Of a DNA stretch of 64,000 bases, positions 60,882-64,000 are shown in pieces. Numbering within the stretch: position 1 is the first letter of the stretch; each line of letters opens with the position of its first letter. A program made the position numbers and the translations under genes. Source of the DNA: Mycobacterium sp. 4858 (GTDB lineage Bacteria; Actinomycetota; Actinomycetes; Mycobacteriales; Mycobacteriaceae); NCBI RefSeq assembly GCF_900240975.1, contig NZ_LT968775.1, positions 310,001 through 374,000 on the forward strand. The letters are read 5' to 3'. The notes below the pieces were generated by a model. It searched no databases, was not told the origin of the DNA, and was given only the letters and a program-made list of their open reading frames with translations.

Positions 60882-62336
60882 ATGACCGAGCCCCCCGACT
60901 GGCCCGAAGACGACCGCCAAAACGGCGCCACCGACCTGGCTCCCACCCCGGACGAGATCGCCGCGCTGCTTCAGGTCGAGCATCTGCTCGACCAACGCTG
61001 GCCGGAGACCAAGATCGAGCCGAGCCTGACCCGGATCAGCGCGCTGATGGACCTGCTGGGCTCGCCGCAACGGGCCTATCCCTGCATCCACATCGCCGGC
61101 ACGAACGGGAAGACCTCGGTGGCACGCATGGTCGACGCGTTGGTGACCGCCCTGCACGGGCGCACCGGCCGGACCACCAGCCCGCACCTGCAATCGGCGG
61201 TCGAGCGCATCGCGATCGACGGCCGGCCGATCACCCCGGCGCAGTACGTCGCGACGTATCGGGAGATCGAGCCCTTCGTGCAGATGATCGACGCGCAATC
61301 CCAAGCCGCCGGCGGACCGGCGATGAGCAAGTTCGAGGTGCTGACCGCCATGGCGTTCGCGGCGTTCGCCGACGCGCCCGTCGACGTCGCGGTCATCGAG
61401 GTCGGCATGGGCGGGCGGTGGGACGCCACCAACGTCGTCGACGCGCCGGTCGCGGTCATCACCCCGATCGGCATCGACCACGTCGAATACCTCGGCGACG
61501 ATCTCGCCGGTATCGCCGGCGAGAAGGCCGGCATCATCACCAAGGCTCCTGACGGCGCGCCCGACACCGTCGCCGTCATCGCGCGTCAGGCGCCCGAAGC
61601 GATGGAAGTGCTGCTGGCCCAGACCGTGCGCGCCGACGCGGCGGTGGCCCGCGAGGATTCGGAGTTCGCCGTCCTGGGGCGTCAGGTCGCGATCGGCGGC
61701 CAGGTGCTGCAGCTGCAGGGCCTGGGCGGCGTGTATTCCGACATCTACCTGCCCCTGCACGGCGAACACCAGGCGCACAATGCGGCGGTGGCGCTCGCGG
61801 CGGTGGAAGCCTTCTTCGGTGCCGGCGCGCAGCGGCAACTCGACGTCGACGCGGTGCGGGCCGGATTCGCCGCCGTCACCAGCCCCGGCCGCCTGGAACG
61901 CATGCGCAGCGCGCCCACCGTGTTCATCGACGCCGCGCACAACCCGGCCGGCGCCACCGCGCTGGCGCAGACACTCAGCGACGAATTTGACTTCCGATAC
62001 CTGGTCGGTGTGCTCAGCGTGCTGGCCGACAAGGACGTCCACGGCATCCTCGCCGCGCTCGAGCCGGCGTTCGATGCCGTCGTCGTGACCCAGAACGGGT
62101 CGCCGCGGGCCCTGGACGTCGAGTCGCTGGCGTTGGCGGCGGGGGAGCGCTTCGGGCCCGACCGAGTCACCACCGCCGAGAACCTGCGCGACGCGATCGA
62201 CGTCGCGACCGCCCTGGTCGACGACGCCACGGTGGCCGGGGACGCCGAGGCCTTCTCCGGCACGGGCATCGTCATCACCGGTTCGGTCGTCACCGCCGGG
62301 GCCGCACGCACCCTGTTCGGCCGGGATCCGGAATGA
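60882..62336 (+). CDS. folC: Folylpolyglutamate synthase / dihydrofolate synthase
   Basis: From ATG 60882 this is 484 aa (Mtb 487). The ATP-binding loop is IAGTNGKTSVARM, the Mur-ligase-like centre has VAVIEVGMGGRWDATN, and HNPAGA is the conserved C-terminal motif. It joins glutamate to dihydropteroate and then adds further glutamates to folate. Its stop overlaps the next start (ATGA). Confidence 0.95.
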   Translation: MTEPPDWPEDDRQNGATDLAPTPDEIAALLQVEHLLDQRWPETKIEPSLTRISALMDLLGSPQRAYPCIHIAGTNGKTSVARMVDALVTALHGRTGRTTSPHLQSAVERIAIDGRPITPAQYVATYREIEPFVQMIDAQSQAAGGPAMSKFEVLTAMAFAAFADAPVDVAVIEVGMGGRWDATNVVDAPVAVITPIGIDHVEYLGDDLAGIAGEKAGIITKAPDGAPDTVAVIARQAPEAMEVLLAQTVRADAAVAREDSEFAVLGRQVAIGGQVLQLQGLGGVYSDIYLPLHGEHQAHNAAVALAAVEAFFGAGAQRQLDVDAVRAGFAAVTSPGRLERMRSAPTVFIDAAHNPAGATALAQTLSDEFDFRYLVGVLSVLADKDVHGILAALEPAFDAVVVTQNGSPRALDVESLALAAGERFGPDRVTTAENLRDAIDVATALVDDATVAGDAEAFSGTGIVITGSVVTAGAARTLFGRDPE

Positions 62337-62683
62337 CCGACCGCAACCGGGCTGACCCCTGGAGGAGCTTCGGCGCGGTGATGGCCGCGACGTTGTTCCT
62401 GGAAGCGATCGTGGTGTTGCTGGCGATTCCGGTGGTGAGCGCGGTCGGCGGTGGACTGACGCCGGTGACGCTGGGTTACCTGATCGGCGTGGCGGCGCTG
62501 CTCATCCTGCTGGGCGGGGTGCAGCGCAAACCCTGGGCGATCTGGGTGAACCTGGGCGTTCAACTGCTGCTCCTCGCCGGCTTCGCGGTGTATCCGGGAG
62601 TGGGGTTCATCGGGGTGCTTTTCACCGGGTTGTGGGCCCTCATCGCGTACTTCCGGGCCGAGGTGCGGCGCCGCCAGGGGTAG
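62333..62683 (+). CDS. DUF4233 membrane protein (Rv2446c-like)
   Basis: A 116-aa protein with three to four membrane helices (about 15-40, 48-68, 78-105) and a basic C-terminal end (RAEVRRRQG). It matches Rv2446c (123 aa). It is universally next to folC in mycobacteria; the function is unknown. Coupled to folC by ATGA. Confidence 0.88.
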   Translation: MTDRNRADPWRSFGAVMAATLFLEAIVVLLAIPVVSAVGGGLTPVTLGYLIGVAALLILLGGVQRKPWAIWVNLGVQLLLLAGFAVYPGVGFIGVLFTGLWALIAYFRAEVRRRQG

Positions 62684-62749
62684 GGCGGCCCCCCGACTGC
62701 CGCGGCCGCCGCCCGGCCGATTCCCGCCCCGTTCTGTACGCTGTCGGCC

Positions 62750-63160
62750 GTGACCGAACGGACCCTGGTACTGATCAAGCCGGACGGCGTCGAGCGGCAG
62801 CTGGTCGGGGAGATCATCAGCCGCATCGAGCGGAAGGGCCTGACCATTGCCGCGCTCGAGCTGCGGCGCGTCAGCGAGGACCTGGCCGCCCAGCATTACG
62901 CCGAGCACGACGGCAAGCCGTTCTTCGGATCGCTGCTGGAGTTCATCACCTCGGGGCCGGTGGTGGCGGCGATCGTCGAGGGACCGCGCGCGATCGCCGC
63001 GTTTCGGCAGCTCGCGGGCGGCACCGACCCGGTGGACAAGGCGACCCCCGGCACGATCCGGGGCGATTTCGGGCTGGAGACCCAGTTCAACCTCGTGCAC
63101 GGGTCGGATTCGGCCGAGTCCGCAAAGCGCGAAATCGCGCTCTGGTTTCCCGACGCGTAG
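62750..63160 (+). CDS. ndk: Nucleoside diphosphate kinase
   Basis: A 136-aa kinase from GTG 62750, the same length as Mtb Ndk[20 protein letters not shown] is the nucleotide-binding opening. The phospho-His is in FNLVHGSDS. It transfers phosphate from ATP to other NDPs. Confidence 0.97.
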   Translation: MTERTLVLIKPDGVERQLVGEIISRIERKGLTIAALELRRVSEDLAAQHYAEHDGKPFFGSLLEFITSGPVVAAIVEGPRAIAAFRQLAGGTDPVDKATPGTIRGDFGLETQFNLVHGSDSAESAKREIALWFPDA

Positions 63161-63486
63161 CGCCCAGCAAACGGGCCGCGCCACGCCGTTGACGGCGTGT
63201 TCGCTCGGGGGCGGCTTGGCTTGCCGAGTGATGTGGGATACTGATGGAGGGTGAACGTCGCCGGACCGGCGTCGGACACCCGAATGAAGACTTAGACAAG
63301 CGCGATCATCGCCACCCCGCGTTGGTGCGCGGCATGTCAGGCCGTCATTCAGCACGGCGCCGAGTGCGTTCTCCGCGAACCGCTCGGGGCGAGACCATCA
63401 CAAGCCCGGGGAAGTCACCCGGGCCCATAGCGAAGCCCTCGCGTGGCCGCGTCGCCATGACGCGCCCGGGGGCTTGAGGAGAATAC
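63161..63486. other. rne upstream region
   Basis: This 326-bp gap contains the rne promoter and leader. There is no supportable ORF. The right half carries the competing helices described at 63401-63476. Confidence 0.45.
63401..63476 (+). promoter_or_regulatory. Competing helices in the rne leader
   Basis: GCCCGGG (63404-63410) pairs with CCCGGGC (63418-63424). Alternatively CAAGCCC (63401-63407) pairs with GGGCTTG (63470-63476), which abuts the ribosome site GAGGAGA. The two helices exclude each other. RNase E genes often autoregulate through their leaders. Confidence 0.4.
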
Positions 63487-64000
63487 GTGGTAGACGGTGC
63501 ACCATCCGCAGAGTCATCCGAAGAGCCGACCCGGCACGACGAACTGCCTGACCGCCTGAGAGTTCATTCACTGGCACGCACGCTGGGGACCACCAGTAAG
63601 CGGGTGCTGGACGCGTTGAGCGCCCTCGACGGGCGCATCCGCAGCGCGCACTCCACCGTGGACCGCGACGACGCGGTGCGGGTACGCGATCTGCTGGCCG
63701 CCCAGCCCGACGCCGGTGCGGAGGACGCCCACGGCGCCGCCGTCGGCGGCGGGGAGGGCGACGAAGCCGCCGCGGAACCCGAATCGCGGCTGATGCTCGA
63801 GACCGCGGTGGAGCGGCCGCATTACATGCCGCTGTTCGTCGCGCCGCAGCCGCTGGAGGCGGACGAAGACGACGGGAACGCCGACGATGGCGCCGACTCC
63901 GACGACTCCGATGCCGACGACGAAGACGACGAGCAGGCCGATCGGCCGGCCAACCGTCGGCGGCGTCGTGGCCGCCGCGGCCGCGGCCGCGGCCGCGGTG
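63487..64000 (+). CDS. rne: Ribonuclease E (5' part, runs off window)
   Basis: GTG 63487, preceded by GAGGAGA, opens a frame that stays open to the window edge (171 codons seen). The visible part is the disordered N-terminal extension of mycobacterial RNase E: acidic Asp/Glu/Ala-rich stretches (ADEDDGNADDGADSDDSD) then an Arg/Gly-rich segment ([16 protein letters not shown]) likely to bind RNA. The catalytic domain lies beyond the window. Position after ndk matches Rv2444c. Confidence 0.9.
   Translation, partial: MVDGAPSAESSEEPTRHDELPDRLRVHSLARTLGTTSKRVLDALSALDGRIRSAHSTVDRDDAVRVRDLLAAQPDAGAEDAHGAAVGGGEGDEAAAEPESRLMLETAVERPHYMPLFVAPQPLEADEDDGNADDGADSDDSDADDEDDEQADRPANRRRRRGRRGRGRGRG

Overview
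The window comes from a high-GC mycobacterium. From about 14.3 kb to the right edge, the genes follow the order and relative orientation of the M. tuberculosis stretch from lipQ (Rv2485c) to rne (Rv2444c), as I remember that genome. In this window the Mtb 'c' genes read on the plus strand. I could not run a search, so every ortholog call rests on recognised sequence, gene length and gene order.

Left region, 1-13.9 kb: an accessory biosynthetic cluster, probably cut by the left edge. In order it holds a fused ketosynthase/chain-length-factor-like protein, a KASIII-like protein that keeps its Cys but has lost the usual His and Asn, a class A flavin monooxygenase, a SnoaL-like cyclase, an alpha/beta hydrolase, an AroQ-delta chorismate mutase, a stand-alone adenylation enzyme, an MIO-type phenylalanine ammonia-lyase/aminomutase, two hotdog (FabZ-like) proteins, an acyl carrier protein, a small membrane protein and a class II DAHP synthase almost identical to the mycobacterial housekeeping AroG. 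The inferred logic is that AroG and chorismate mutase raise prephenate/phenylalanine supply, the MIO enzyme turns Phe into beta-Phe or cinnamate, the adenylation enzyme loads it on the carrier protein, and the type II PKS-like proteins extend and tailor it. I see no ketoreductase, transporter or regulator inside the window. The cluster ends against a tRNA-Arg(UCU) gene whose 3' end faces it, as at a tRNA-targeted island.

Middle region, 14.3-45.5 kb: lipid genes (lipQ, a WS/DGAT, plsC, plsB2), a CopD/CtaG membrane protein, a 13E12-type HNH protein, an SSB paralog, ettA, the large NAD-glutamate dehydrogenase, a thioesterase, an FAD oxidoreductase, a DUF5134 membrane protein, aglA, glbO, an HNH endonuclease, two genes matching the cytochrome supercomplex proteins CtaJ and DUF5130, pepN, the mycothiol-linked DsbA-like reductase with a good SigH-type promoter, rpiB, nei2, a small secreted protein, lipP, tRNA-Gly and tRNA-Pro.

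Right region, 45.5-64 kb: protein quality control (tig, clpP1, clpP2, clpX), an MFS transporter, the 2-oxoglutarate ferredoxin oxidoreductase korAB, mobA, a 1-kb non-coding stretch leading into rpfE, a saccharopine-dehydrogenase-like protein, valS, folC, a DUF4233 protein, ndk, and the 5' end of rne. Two leaders, those of rpfE and rne, have mutually exclusive RNA helices that look regulatory.

The items most worth follow-up are the Phe-primed PKS-like cluster and the rpfE leader.
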